Part shown: piece by piece, positions 1 through 8,216 of the stretch | Layout: each line of letters begins with the position of its first letter | Position numbering within the stretch: the stretch's first letter is position 1 | NCBI GenBank assembly: GCA_963726005.1 | Contig: CAVSAT010000002.1 | Span: 1 to 64,000, forward strand | DNA: 64,000 nucleotides | Reading direction: 5' to 3' | Source of the DNA: Bog-473 sp963726005 | GTDB taxonomy: Bacteria > Actinomycetota > Acidimicrobiia > Acidimicrobiales > RAAP-2 | The notes under the pieces: model-generated | The model's input: only the letters and a program-made list of their open reading frames with translations | Database searches by the model: none | What the model was told of the DNA's origin: nothing | Made by a program: the position numbers and the translations under genes

Positions 1-368
1 GTCAACCACGTAGAGGCCGTCGTACCGATACCCGGAAGGAGGGAGAAAGCCTTCTCACCCTTGTATCCCCGGATCAGGCGCACCGGCTCGCCACTTGCGA
101 GATTGGCCCGCATCCCTTGGTTCGCACGAATCCACTCTTGATCAGCGACCTGATCACCTGCCGAATCCTGTCCGCCGAAGCCGATATAAATCACCTGGTC
201 TCCGAAGTCCTTATCGTCATAGCCACCGTTTAGGACGACTGATTCTGTCCCGGCCTTCCCGCCGACCATGCCAGCGTTGTGCTGGCGATGGACGTGAGCT
301 GCGACCATCTGCGCATAGTCGTCGAAGTGAGTCTGAGGTGGGAACCCCAATATTTCGCCAAATGCCAT
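1..368 (-). CDS. SRA (YDG/SAD) domain protein, N-terminal part
   Basis: The gene runs off the left edge, so only about 120 N-terminal residues are visible. From ATG at 368 the protein starts MAFGEILGFPP and then matches the SRA fold: AHVHRQHNAGM (residues 24-34), VVLNGGYDDKD (44-54), YIGFGGQD (61-68), VADQ (74-77) and PVRLIRG (95-101). The expected next motif, YRYDGLYVVD, is present at positions 1-30 but in another frame, so there is a one-base frameshift near 31-45. SRA domains flip out and read 5-methylcytosine or related bases. An SRA domain this close to the N-terminus fits SRA-HNH modification-dependent endonucleases, but no nuclease domain is in the window, so that role is inferred. The SRA call itself is firm. 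Confidence 0.85.
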   Translation of the reverse strand, partial: MAFGEILGFPPQTHFDDYAQMVAAHVHRQHNAGMVGGKAGTESVVLNGGYDDKDFGDQVIYIGFGGQDSAGDQVADQEWIRANQGMRANLASGEPVRLIRGYKGEKAFSLLPGIGTTASTWL

Positions 369-464
369 GGCGCAAGAGTAAATTGTCTTCAGTTGCTCGG
401 CATCTCTGCCTGGAGCAGGTCACTTCTGAGATTTCCCGATGCCTTTGGCGGCTTTGGTGTTAGC

Positions 465-1144
465 TCACTGGATTGTGCTCTGCACGGCCAGGACCGTGTC
501 CGCCATACGCCTTCCCGCCCCCGTCGCCTGGTCGATATCGAGCCGCTCGTCCCCGACGTGCAACGTGAAGCTGGTGAAGTTGTCGTCGTAGTCGCATAGG
601 CGGCTAGGCCGCCGGGCTGAGCGGCCTCCTCCTTATGGAAATTGTCGAAAGCGTTGCGCACGTCGATGACACCCGGGACCTCCGACTGAAACGCCTCCGC
701 AGCCTCGTGGACGGCGCCCGAGTCGTCTAGCTCTTCGGCGGCCCAGCACCCTCGAAGAAGCTGGCGCAGGGCGTAGACGTACAGCACAGGATCGGCCCAT
801 CGTTCGGGTCGTGAATCCTTGAACCCCACCGGGATGCGCTCTCGTTGGGCCTGCACGCCCGCCACCCAAGTCTTGATGTGCCCCTCAAGAGCACGGGCCA
901 GCGCCGGTCGGTCTGGCCGGGACAACTCTCCCTCTGGCGTCTAACACAGCACAGGATCGGCCCATCGTTCGGGTCGTGTCTCCTTGAACCCCACCGGGAT
1001 GCGCTCTCGTTGGGCCTGCACGCCCGCCACCCAAGTCTTGATGTGCCCCTCCAGAGCGCGGGCCAGCGCCGGTCGGTCTGGCCGGGACAACTCTCCCTCT
1101 GGCGTCTCGGTCGGGTCGTAGTCGCTGCACCGGTCCTGGGCCAC
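465..1144 (-). pseudogene. Unrecognised protein gene, disrupted by an internal duplication and a frameshift
   Basis: Reading from ATG at 1144 the protein begins MAQDRCSDYDPTE and includes a segment with HIKTWVAGVQAQRERIPVGF. That segment occurs twice because 165 bp (55 codons) are tandemly duplicated in frame, and a TAG at 941-943 at the junction stops translation. The second copy continues with YVYALRQLLRGCWAA and then LAAY, after which the frame must shift near 600 to continue YDDNFTSFTLHVGDERLD up to a TGA at 465-467. Without the duplication and the shift it would be one protein of roughly 170 residues. I do not recognise the family. It lies directly upstream of the SRA gene on the same strand, so it may once have been its partner. 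Confidence 0.6.
781..1107. repeat. 165-bp tandem direct duplication
   Basis: Copy 1 (781-942) and copy 2 (946-1107) are nearly identical, with a few mismatches such as gaatcc versus tctcc and tcaagagca versus tccagagcg. The period is exactly 165 bp, so reading frame is kept across the copies. Confidence 0.9.
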
Positions 1145-1185
1145 GCCTTGACCCTAGGCACCGACTCGCTTCGACCGTCCGCGAT

Positions 1186-1204
1186 CCGGCGAAGTGGGGC
1201 ATCC
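1186..1204 (+). repeat. Dispersed 18-bp motif, copy 1
   Basis: The sequence is CCGGCGAAGTGGGGCATCC, an example of the motif CCGGCGNANNGGGGCACC that recurs across the first 29 kb. It lies just beyond the C-terminal end of the ClC gene. Confidence 0.6.
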
Positions 1205-1260
1205 GCACCTTCACGGTCGGACACCTCAAAGGACGAAGATTCACTGGGCCGGCACGCCAG

Positions 1261-3336
1261 CTATTCGAGCCGGTCTTCCGTGTCCTCATCCGCGTCCGGA
1301 GCATCCGCGTCCTGAACATCGTGACCTCGGTACCGAGTGTTGTCTGAAGGACTCCCCTCGGAGTTGCGAGCAAGGAGGACAATGCGCTCGCCGGCGAGCA
1401 GCAGGGCCTCGGTTCGAGGGGGCACGACGAGCTCGTGATTTTCGGAGACCGCTACAACCACCGATCCAGGTGGCCACTCGACCTCAGCGACACGCCGATC
1501 CACGATCGGGGACGATGCACTGATTGGAATCTCGAAGACGTCGAAACCGTGGAGGGGCTTGGACGGCTTGTGAAGGCGAGCCACCGCGTCGGTCTCTGAG
1601 AACTCGGCGGCAAGTGTGCCCCGTTCCGCTTCGCGGGACGCAGAGCCCAGCCGCTCATTCACGGCTTGCAGGACATTACGGCGCGTGATCCACCCTCTGA
1701 GGTATTGCTCGTCGGAGGAGAGGACGGGCAGCCCCAGTCGGCCGTAGAGGACGAGCTGGCGTAGCGCCTGGTCAAGAGTTTCGTCGCTGAAGAGGATCTG
1801 TGGTGGTCCCAGGTCTGTTGCCTGGCCGAGCACCGCGGCCCAGTCGTCCTCGTCGACGCGATGCGATTCATGCGGCGAGGAATCAAGGTCGAAGGCCGCG
1901 GCACCGATCCCAACTGGCTGCATGACATCGGCAACCGTCAAAGTATGCAGGACATTGGTCGGGAGCGGGCGCTCGATGTCGATGCCCCGGCGCAACAGCT
2001 TCGTGGTGTAGATGCTGCCGTAGCTGAGATGCTTCGAGATAGCAGTGGCAACCCCGACGACGAGCATGACTGGAACCGTGAGGGTGAAGTTCCCGGTCAT
2101 CTCCAGGGCGCTGGCGATGGCGGTCAGGGGCGCTTGGGCCGCCGCACCGAACACACCTCCCATCGCCACCACCGCGAACACGGCGGGCGTGCTCACGACG
2201 TGTCCGAAAAGGTGCGGCACGATGGCGCCGAACGCCGTCCCCTCCATCGCCCCGATGAACAAGGAGGGGGCAAAGATCCCCCCCGAACCGCCGATCGAAA
2301 GCGTGAGGCTGGTGGCGAAGATCTTGGCAAAGAGGAGGACGATCAAAAACCACAAGACGTAGTGCCCCGCAACCGCCTTCGCCATCACGGGGTAGCCGAC
2401 GCCGTACATCTGGGGGATCAAGAGGAGAAGCGCGCCCAGGGCGATGCCACCCACGGCCGGGCGGGCCCACTCCGGCCGCTCTTTCCACAAGGCATCTGCG
2501 ATGTCCTCTAACCTGTAGAGAAAGGTCTTGAATCCCCAACCCAGCAGGCCCGAGGCGACACCGAGCACAACCATCAACAAGTAAACGCCGTCGTGATTGA
2601 CCACCAGGTTGTGGGGGAGATTGGAGAAGAACGGCGCGGAGCCGAAAACGGCCCGGCTCACGAGGTCGGCGGCGACCGCCGAGAGGATCGTTCCGAAGAG
2701 CGCTTCGATGGAGAAGTCCCGCAAGATGATTTCGAATCCGAAGAAAACCCCCGTGAGCGGAGCGTTGAACGTGGCCGCGATCCCTCCGGCCGCCCCACAG
2801 GCGACGATGGTGCGCAGTCGGGTCTCGGACATCCGAACCAACTGACCGAGCGTCGACGCGAACGCCGACCCGATCTGCACGATCGGGCCCTCCCGCCCAA
2901 CGGATCCGCCGGTGCCGATACAGATGGCGGACGCGAGAGCCTTCACGACGGTTACCTGGGGCCGGATGCGCCCGCCGTTCTCTGCCACGGCAAGCATGAC
3001 CTCGGGCACACCGTGGCCACGTGCCTCTTGGGCGAAGCGCTGGACCAGCGGACCGTAGAGAATGCCGCCGACGATCGGGATCAGGAGGAGGAACCAGATC
3101 CCGAGCCCGGGGAAGTGCAGGCTCGGTACCCGGCCCTGCTGTCCGAACTCCCGGTAACCCGTGGCAAGCCACGTGATGCTCAAGATCAGCCAACGGAACG
3201 CCACGGCCCCAAGGCCGGCGCCCACCCCGACGACAAGGGCCATCACTACCAACCCCAACTGGGACGATCGCAGCGTCGCCGCCACTGATCGGATGAACAA
3301 GCGGAGCCTGCTTTCAGGGTGCGGGTCGGTCGGCAC
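1261..3336 (-). CDS. ClC-family chloride channel/transporter with CBS pair and RCK_C-like tail
   Basis: This is a full-length 691-residue membrane protein of the ClC family. The anion-pathway motifs are visible: GHGVPE (107-112), GSVGREGP with the gating glutamate at 149 (144-151) and GGSGGIFAPS (349-358). The membrane part spans about residues 25-450 and is followed by two CBS-type segments (about 465-575) ending in a final 70 residues that look like a TrkA-C/RCK_C domain (DRRVAEVEWPPGSVVVAV). CBS and RCK_C domains usually gate transport in response to nucleotides or other ligands. A second, truncated ClC fragment lies at 29.9-30.1 kb. Whether it is a channel or a Cl-/H+ exchanger cannot be decided by eye. 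Confidence 0.93.
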   Translation of the reverse strand: MPTDPHPESRLRLFIRSVAATLRSSQLGLVVMALVVGVGAGLGAVAFRWLILSITWLATGYREFGQQGRVPSLHFPGLGIWFLLLIPIVGGILYGPLVQRFAQEARGHGVPEVMLAVAENGGRIRPQVTVVKALASAICIGTGGSVGREGPIVQIGSAFASTLGQLVRMSETRLRTIVACGAAGGIAATFNAPLTGVFFGFEIILRDFSIEALFGTILSAVAADLVSRAVFGSAPFFSNLPHNLVVNHDGVYLLMVVLGVASGLLGWGFKTFLYRLEDIADALWKERPEWARPAVGGIALGALLLLIPQMYGVGYPVMAKAVAGHYVLWFLIVLLFAKIFATSLTLSIGGSGGIFAPSLFIGAMEGTAFGAIVPHLFGHVVSTPAVFAVVAMGGVFGAAAQAPLTAIASALEMTGNFTLTVPVMLVVGVATAISKHLSYGSIYTTKLLRRGIDIERPLPTNVLHTLTVADVMQPVGIGAAAFDLDSSPHESHRVDEDDWAAVLGQATDLGPPQILFSDETLDQALRQLVLYGRLGLPVLSSDEQYLRGWITRRNVLQAVNERLGSASREAERGTLAAEFSETDAVARLHKPSKPLHGFDVFEIPISASSPIVDRRVAEVEWPPGSVVVAVSENHELVVPPRTEALLLAGERIVLLARNSEGSPSDNTRYRGHDVQDADAPDADEDTEDRLE

Positions 3337-3564
3337 CTATCGGCCCCACGTACGGGGACCAGTCGGTCCCTCGCTCCTCCCGGGCCTTCGTACCCGGTGC
3401 GGTAAATGATTCGACCACTGAGCTGCGATTCTCGGCCCGTCCCTTTCGGCCAAGTCCAAAGGGACGTGACCGATGTCGACGCGATCAGCCGGTAGCTTCA
3501 ACTCCGTCTCACCGACAGCAAGGCCCGTGCGCTCGCGCTTGGGCTTTGGCAATCCAAACAAAGC

Positions 3565-4176
3565 TCATGCTGTGGGCTGTGTGGTGGTGGTGGTGCTCGT
3601 CGGTACGGATACACCGCATACGACATAGGGCTTCATGGTCATTGAGGCTCCAGCCCCGAGCGATCCGGTCACTATGGCGACCGTCTGCCACTCCGTTGCG
3701 CTGAGGGGAAATGAGGAACGCAACACCACATTGCGGTCAGCTTGCGCGCCAGGAGCAGAGACCTGAGCGCCACCGTTCAAGAGGACCTTGCCGGCCGGAC
3801 ATGATGTCTTGGCCACGATGACTGTGCCCACCGCTGGGTCCGCCGCCGAGGCGAGAGCTGTACCAGTTACGATCGAAGTGGTGGCGATCGTCCCGGCGGG
3901 ACCGACTGGTCCGCTTTGTCCGGTGGTTCCTGGCACTCCTTGTGGTCCCTGTGCTCCTCGAGGGCCCGCTGGCCCTTGGGGACCGGACGTCTTGGCCGGC
4001 ATCGTGGCGACCGCGTAGGCGCCAGTCCCGAGTCCGACAAGACCGATTAGGAGAGCTGCTGCCACGAGGGGCACGACCCACCGCGGTGCTGTGTCGTCCC
4101 AGGGCCTGGGCGACTCTTGTGGCGTCGCTGGCGTCTCGGCCGTCCGCATCTCGGGCGTAAAAGATGAACTCGACAT
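3565..4176 (-). CDS. Membrane-anchored collagen-like repeat protein
   Basis: The protein of 203 residues has a short cytoplasmic N-terminus, one transmembrane segment (about 33-57, VVPLVAAALLIGLVGLGTGA), a run of Gly-X-Y triplets (GPQGPAGPRGAQGPQGVPG, about 65-92) and an exported C-terminal domain ending in a Thr-rich tail. The architecture suggests a signal-anchored surface protein with a short collagen-like stalk. Its function is unknown. It is divergent from a MarR regulator, and the shared intergenic region holds an inverted repeat, so the regulator may control it. Confidence 0.75.
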   Translation of the reverse strand: MSSSSFTPEMRTAETPATPQESPRPWDDTAPRWVVPLVAAALLIGLVGLGTGAYAVATMPAKTSGPQGPAGPRGAQGPQGVPGTTGQSGPVGPAGTIATTSIVTGTALASAADPAVGTVIVAKTSCPAGKVLLNGGAQVSAPGAQADRNVVLRSSFPLSATEWQTVAIVTGSLGAGASMTMKPYVVCGVSVPTSTTTTTQPTA

Positions 4177-4233
4177 CGTTCTTCCTCCTGTTCTTTCCTC
4201 CTTCCACCACCCGAACGGGTCGTGCTGGGGATC

Positions 4234-4272
4234 AATGTTTGATTACCCATATAGTACGAGTCATCAAACATT
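4234..4272. promoter_or_regulatory. Inverted repeat, candidate MarR operator
   Basis: AATGTTTGAT (4234-4243) and its exact reverse complement ATCAAACATT (4263-4272) are separated by 19 bp. A TATAGT hexamer lies between the arms. The site sits between the divergent collagen-like and MarR genes, where a regulator of both would be expected to bind. Confidence 0.6.
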
Positions 4273-4331
4273 ATGTCCACTGGTACGATCGTCCCGGACC
4301 CCATCCCTCCGCCGTCCGGAGGCATCTGAAA

Positions 4332-4802
4332 TTGCTCAGAACGACCCCGACAGACCAGTTCACCGAGGACCTGCTCCGGGCGACCCGCATTTTCGTGGCG
4401 GTTGCCGCAGACTCGCACTCCAGCGAAGAGGACGGGCTCTCACTCCAGCAATATCGAGCGCTCGCCCTCTTGGCGTCCCAAGAGGGTCAACGGCCGGCAG
4501 ATCTCGCGCGGTCACTCGGTGTGACTCCCTCGACGACGACAGCGCTCTGTGATCGCCTGGCTGAAAAGCGACTGATCTCCCGGCGGCGTCGCGGTACCGA
4601 CCGTCGTTCCATTTACCTCGTCGTCTCCCCGAGGGGTCATATGCAACTTGAGAAGATCGCCGTGCGGCGTGCCAAGCTCCTCGAGAAGATCCTCGTCCGT
4701 GTCCCGATGGCAAATCAGGCGCAACTCGCTGAAGCTCTACCAGCTTTCGTCAAGGCGGCTGGTGAAGTCGGAATCGACGAGTGGTCGATCAGAGGTCTTT
4801 AG
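4332..4802 (+). CDS. MarR-family transcriptional regulator
   Basis: A 156-residue winged-helix protein. LQQYRALALLASQEG, PADLARSLGVTPSTTTALCD and a wing segment RRRGTDRRSIYLVVSPRG give the typical MarR order. The TTG at 4332 is chosen because GGAGG lies 9 nt upstream (4318-4322) and the length then fits the family. An ATG at 4164 would overlap the divergent gene and run through the inverted repeat. It probably autoregulates and controls the collagen-like gene through the 10-bp arms upstream. The ligand is unknown. Confidence 0.85.
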   Translation: MLRTTPTDQFTEDLLRATRIFVAVAADSHSSEEDGLSLQQYRALALLASQEGQRPADLARSLGVTPSTTTALCDRLAEKRLISRRRRGTDRRSIYLVVSPRGHMQLEKIAVRRAKLLEKILVRVPMANQAQLAEALPAFVKAAGEVGIDEWSIRGL

Positions 4803-4966
4803 CGGGTTGAGGCTCCGGCCGGGGGCGAACCCCGAGCACTGGCTCAATGGTATCGAACTCGTGCCGAACTGAGCCAGAACTCCGGGTACGGAACTCACGC
4901 ACCCGACGCCTCAGCGCCACTTCGTCCCGCGTTAAATTCACACTGGTGACCGAAAGGACGCATCGC

Positions 4967-5266
4967 GTGTTCTGGAGACTGAGTATCGCCATCATTTTTG
5001 TCATCACTGGTGCAGACGCGCTCCTCGGGTCCCGGGTCATCCTGATCGGCCTGCTCATGGTCGGGCCCTGCTGCGCGCTCTTCAGCGCACGGCGGGTCTC
5101 GACCGCGCAAGCCGGGGGCATCGCCGTCGGCCTGGCGTTGTTGTTGGCCCTCCCAGACGGAATCTGGGGTACCGCGGCGCAGTTCGCCTTCACCGGCGCC
5201 GTCTTGATGGTTGCCATCGCCTGCACCTGGGCGGCCTGGATCATCGAATCGGCGACCAGACGCTGA
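4967..5266 (+). CDS. Small three-helix membrane protein
   Basis: A 99-residue hydrophobic protein with about three membrane segments (LSIAIIFVITGADALLG, ILIGLLMVGPCCALF, GGIAVGLALLLALP and the C-terminal AWII region). GTG at 4967 has AAAGGA 9 nt upstream; a GTG at 4946 lacks such a site. It resembles the membrane segment that precedes PP2C phosphatase or sensor domains in actinobacteria, but no catalytic domain is attached. It is followed after 55 bp by a DUF4118-like sensor gene and may act with it. Confidence 0.6.
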   Translation: MFWRLSIAIIFVITGADALLGSRVILIGLLMVGPCCALFSARRVSTAQAGGIAVGLALLLALPDGIWGTAAQFAFTGAVLMVAIACTWAAWIIESATRR

Positions 5267-5321
5267 GCCCGTTGCGTGCCGTCGTGGAAGACTGGGGACA
5301 ACAGATCGAAGCGAGGTAGCC

Positions 5322-6071
5322 ATGGAGAAGCTCCGGCTTCACCGAGACCAGATAGCCCTCGTCGCAGCGCTTGTTATGCCGCTTGGCGTGGCGGCCATTC
5401 TCGTACCATTCCGCTCAAGTTTCGCCAACACCGCATCTGCGCTGATCCTCGTGGCAGTGATCGTGGCGGTCGCGGCTCTGGGCAACCGGATCTCGGGGTT
5501 CGTGGCGACGATCTCTGCCACGGTGTGGTTTGATTTTTTCCTCACCCGCCCCTACGAGAAGTTCGCCATTACTCATCGACCAGATATCGAGACCGCCGTG
5601 AGCCTCTTCGTGGTCGGGATCATTGTGACCGAACTCGCGGCCCGTAATCGCCATCATCACGAGACAGCGATTCAGGAAGCTGACTTCGTCGGTCTGATCC
5701 ATGACGTCTCTGAACTCGCCACATCGGGTGCGTCCTCCCGTGAGGTGGTCGAACGTGTGCGAAGCGAACTCGTTACCCTGCTGCACCTCCGAGCCTGCCG
5801 TTACGAGTCCGGCTCGCCCGACGAACCTATGATGCAGCTCGAACATGATGGACGGGTCTTCCTCGGGGGTCGGGTGTGGAGTGTCGATCGCATGGGGCTC
5901 CCCGGCCCAGAGATCGAGTTGCGGGTGCAAAGCCAAGGCCGGACCCTGGGCCGCTTCGTCATGACACCGACGCCGGGGTACGAGGTCTCCTACGAGCGAC
6001 GCGTAGTGGCCGTCGCGATCGCCGATCAGGTCGGCGCGTCGTTGCGACCCCTCTTTAGTTCCCGTGTGTAA
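5322..6071 (+). CDS. KdpD-like DUF4118 membrane sensor with degenerate GAF-type domain
   Basis: A 249-residue protein. Four membrane segments in the first 110 residues with the signature GNRISGFVATISATVWFDFF match the DUF4118 sensory module of KdpD-like kinases. The rest (about 125-249) resembles a GAF-type fold. There is no histidine-kinase HisKA or ATPase domain, so it cannot be a complete kinase. The start is ATG at 5322 with GAGGT about 5 nt upstream. It may be a stand-alone sensor that needs a partner elsewhere. Confidence 0.75.
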   Translation: MEKLRLHRDQIALVAALVMPLGVAAILVPFRSSFANTASALILVAVIVAVAALGNRISGFVATISATVWFDFFLTRPYEKFAITHRPDIETAVSLFVVGIIVTELAARNRHHHETAIQEADFVGLIHDVSELATSGASSREVVERVRSELVTLLHLRACRYESGSPDEPMMQLEHDGRVFLGGRVWSVDRMGLPGPEIELRVQSQGRTLGRFVMTPTPGYEVSYERRVVAVAIADQVGASLRPLFSSRV

Positions 6072-6109
6072 CAAACCGCACGAGTCGCTACCCAGAAGGA
6101 TCCCACGCT

Positions 6110-7114
6110 CTAGCTGGTGACTAGAAGCAGGATCACGAAGAGGGCGTAGGCCGCGATGATCAACCCGCCTGAGCTGCGCGCCAGTCCGTGTCCGGAGTAG
6201 GCGAGCACCAACGTCACGGCCGTGAGGCCCACGTACCAGCCAGCGACGAGGAGGCCTGATCCCGACGGCTTGGCCAGGCCGATGACGGTGGCGGGGATCA
6301 AGAGACCGGCCGTGACGTTGAGCGAGTTCGAGTTGAGCGCGGTGCTCAACGTCGCCGCGGCACGACCTCGCCGGGCCAAGTAGATGGCGGATACCGCGTT
6401 GGGGAGGCTGGTCACGGCGGCCAACACGAGACCGCCGACGATGATCTCCGGTATAGCGAAATGGACGCCCAGTGAGGAGGCCCCTCGCTCCATGGCAATG
6501 CTGGCCGCAACGACAACGACCAAGGCTCCACTGGCCATGAGCGCGTCACCTCCCGTGCCTCTTCGAGGGTGAATGGCTTCTTCGAGTTCGCTCTCCTCTT
6601 CGACGATGGCTGCGCGCATCCATGCCGTCCACCTTGTCGCCAGCCCGAGGCCGCGTCCAAGGATGCTTCGGTGCGCGCCGAGCAGGACGATGTAAGGGAC
6701 CAGAATGGCCAGGACGACGGCCAGACCTGCTCCCGCTGAGAGCTGGCCTCCGACGCTCAAGAGACAGGTCATAGCGACCAGCATGGCGACCGTGCCGCCG
6801 AGCACTACGACCTTTCGGTGCAGGCTGATACGACCGGCGACGAGCGCTCCGAGACCTAACAGCGCTGCGAGGTTGAACACGTTCGAGCCGAGGACGACGC
6901 CGGCGCCGATCGTTGCTTGGTGGTGCGCCAACGCAGTGATGGAAGCAGTGATCTCGGGTGCATCGGCCGCGATAGCGGCCACGATGCCGAGCAGGGCTTC
7001 AGAGAGCTTCAGGCGCTCACCGACACGTTCGAGGCGCGAAACGAGCACCCAACTGGTGGCCAGGCTCACGGCAGCCCCGACCACAAAGGCGAAGAGGGAC
7101 AGTCCTACGGTCAT
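6110..7114 (-). CDS. Sodium/calcium exchanger (CaCA) family protein
   Basis: A 334-residue integral membrane antiporter with the two inverted alpha-repeats of the cation/Ca2+ exchanger superfamily. Alpha-1 contains APEITASITALAHH followed by GVVLGSNVFNLAALLGLG. Alpha-2 contains VTSLPNAVSAIYLARRGR followed by ALNSNSLNVTAGLL. The alpha-1 ion-binding glutamate is present, but the equivalent alpha-2 position reads Asn (SLPN instead of SLPE). A charged loop EEESELEEAI lies between the halves. The transported ion is unknown. It is convergent with the DUF4118 gene. Confidence 0.85.
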   Translation of the reverse strand: MTVGLSLFAFVVGAAVSLATSWVLVSRLERVGERLKLSEALLGIVAAIAADAPEITASITALAHHQATIGAGVVLGSNVFNLAALLGLGALVAGRISLHRKVVVLGGTVAMLVAMTCLLSVGGQLSAGAGLAVVLAILVPYIVLLGAHRSILGRGLGLATRWTAWMRAAIVEEESELEEAIHPRRGTGGDALMASGALVVVVAASIAMERGASSLGVHFAIPEIIVGGLVLAAVTSLPNAVSAIYLARRGRAAATLSTALNSNSLNVTAGLLIPATVIGLAKPSGSGLLVAGWYVGLTAVTLVLAYSGHGLARSSGGLIIAAYALFVILLLVTS

Positions 7115-7436
7115 CGCTCAGTCCCGCCCAGACACGTTGCGCTTGGGCACGGGTGCGGCGACGAGAACCTGTTTGATGGTTCCTGGTGACACACATCCAG
7201 CTCCTCGCGGCGTGAACCTTCAATGTGCCGACCAGGCTTCCCGGCTCTCCGCCCGCCAGCGTACCGCTCGCCCAGTGCGCCCCCAGACCCTCAGCAGAGC
7301 AACAGAGGGGTCGGTTGTGATCCCTCATCCAGTCTTCGGATTCAGCTGAGCCAGGCGACTATCCCGGTCGTGGGCCGAAGTCTCCCACTGTCCCGGCGTT
7401 ATGGGGCAGTCCTCCTACCGTTCATGGCAGTGGGCT
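7115..7436. other. Intergenic region without a supported gene
   Basis: This 322-bp stretch holds one copy of the dispersed 18-bp motif (7393-7410) and no coding sequence that I can support on either strand. Confidence 0.6.
7393..7410 (+). repeat. Dispersed 18-bp motif, copy 2
   Basis: CCGGCGTTATGGGGCAGT, a copy of the recurring CCGGCG...GGGGCA motif in the gap between the exchanger and kinase genes. Confidence 0.55.
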
Positions 7437-8090
7437 TCAGCGTTCCCATGGAGCTAATCTACGAGTGGCATCTGGGCTCCATGCTGAGATTGCTGGCAAT
7501 CCCAGCGGGGCATCCGTGGGTCGTGCCGATGAGATCGACCACCGATGAGGGACATCGTCTGCGAGCAGGGTGACCGAATCCACGACCCTCATGACACTGG
7601 TATCGAGCTCGATGTCGTAGCGGACACCACGGTGCACTGATGCCGCCTGCTTGCGAGCTATTCCTGGTGGCCGGTCACCCCGCTCTTGCTCTCTCATGGC
7701 CGCCGTCTCCGGATCACAGTGCACGGCCACCCAGCACACCGGGAGATCGCCCAGAGCTTCGTCCCAGCGCCGTTGGTCCTCGATGCCATCGAGCAGGACC
7801 TCGTCAAGGATCACGTCGATTCCGCCGGAAATCAGGCTGGCGACGGCTCGCTGGAATCCCGTGTACAGCCTCATGAAGTCAGTCCCGCGCTGGATCTCGC
7901 CGTCGATGATCTGGATTCCACTCGGGTCACCGACCATCTCGGCTGGAAGTGCCCAGAACAGCAGGTCGACTCCGAAAAGGAGCCATGGACCGTCGAGGCT
8001 GGACTGGAGCTTCCGGGCCAGCGTCGTCTTTCCGGCGCTCGATCCGCCATTGAGAGCCAGTAGGTGCCCAGTGGGCATGTTGCTACCCAT
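7437..8090 (-). CDS. Chloramphenicol phosphotransferase-like P-loop kinase
   Basis: A roughly 217-residue protein with a Walker A motif GGSSAGKT near the N-terminus (15-22), FGVDLLFWALP, DVILDEVLLDG and the segment CDPETAAMREQERGDRPPG, which match the CPT-like family. The family phosphorylates small hydroxylated substrates; chloramphenicol resistance is known for the Streptomyces venezuelae member only, so the substrate here is unknown. ATG at 8090 or 8078 are both possible starts; the frame is open further upstream, but that extension has no family match. Confidence 0.8.
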   Translation of the reverse strand: MGSNMPTGHLLALNGGSSAGKTTLARKLQSSLDGPWLLFGVDLLFWALPAEMVGDPSGIQIIDGEIQRGTDFMRLYTGFQRAVASLISGGIDVILDEVLLDGIEDQRRWDEALGDLPVCWVAVHCDPETAAMREQERGDRPPGIARKQAASVHRGVRYDIELDTSVMRVVDSVTLLADDVPHRWSISSARPTDAPLGLPAISAWSPDATRRLAPWER

Positions 8091-8216
8091 GTCGGGGTGT
8101 GACGCTAGTTCTCGGAGGAGAGACGCCTGCGTCTCCAATCCGGTGCGTGCTGGGGCAGTATGAACCCGCGGACTCTGCGAACTGGGCAGGCGACGGCGCT
8201 TCGCTAGATTCACGAT

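Noticed and set aside
1261..3336. The ClC fragment at 29.9 kb as a duplicate of the intact ClC gene
   Set aside because: The corresponding region of the intact protein reads GSVGREGP with different flanks, so the fragment derives from another ClC gene.
3337..3561. Small minus-strand gene between the ClC and collagen-like genes
   Set aside because: A TTG-initiated 74-residue frame exists, but it has no hydrophobic core pattern, family match or ribosome site.
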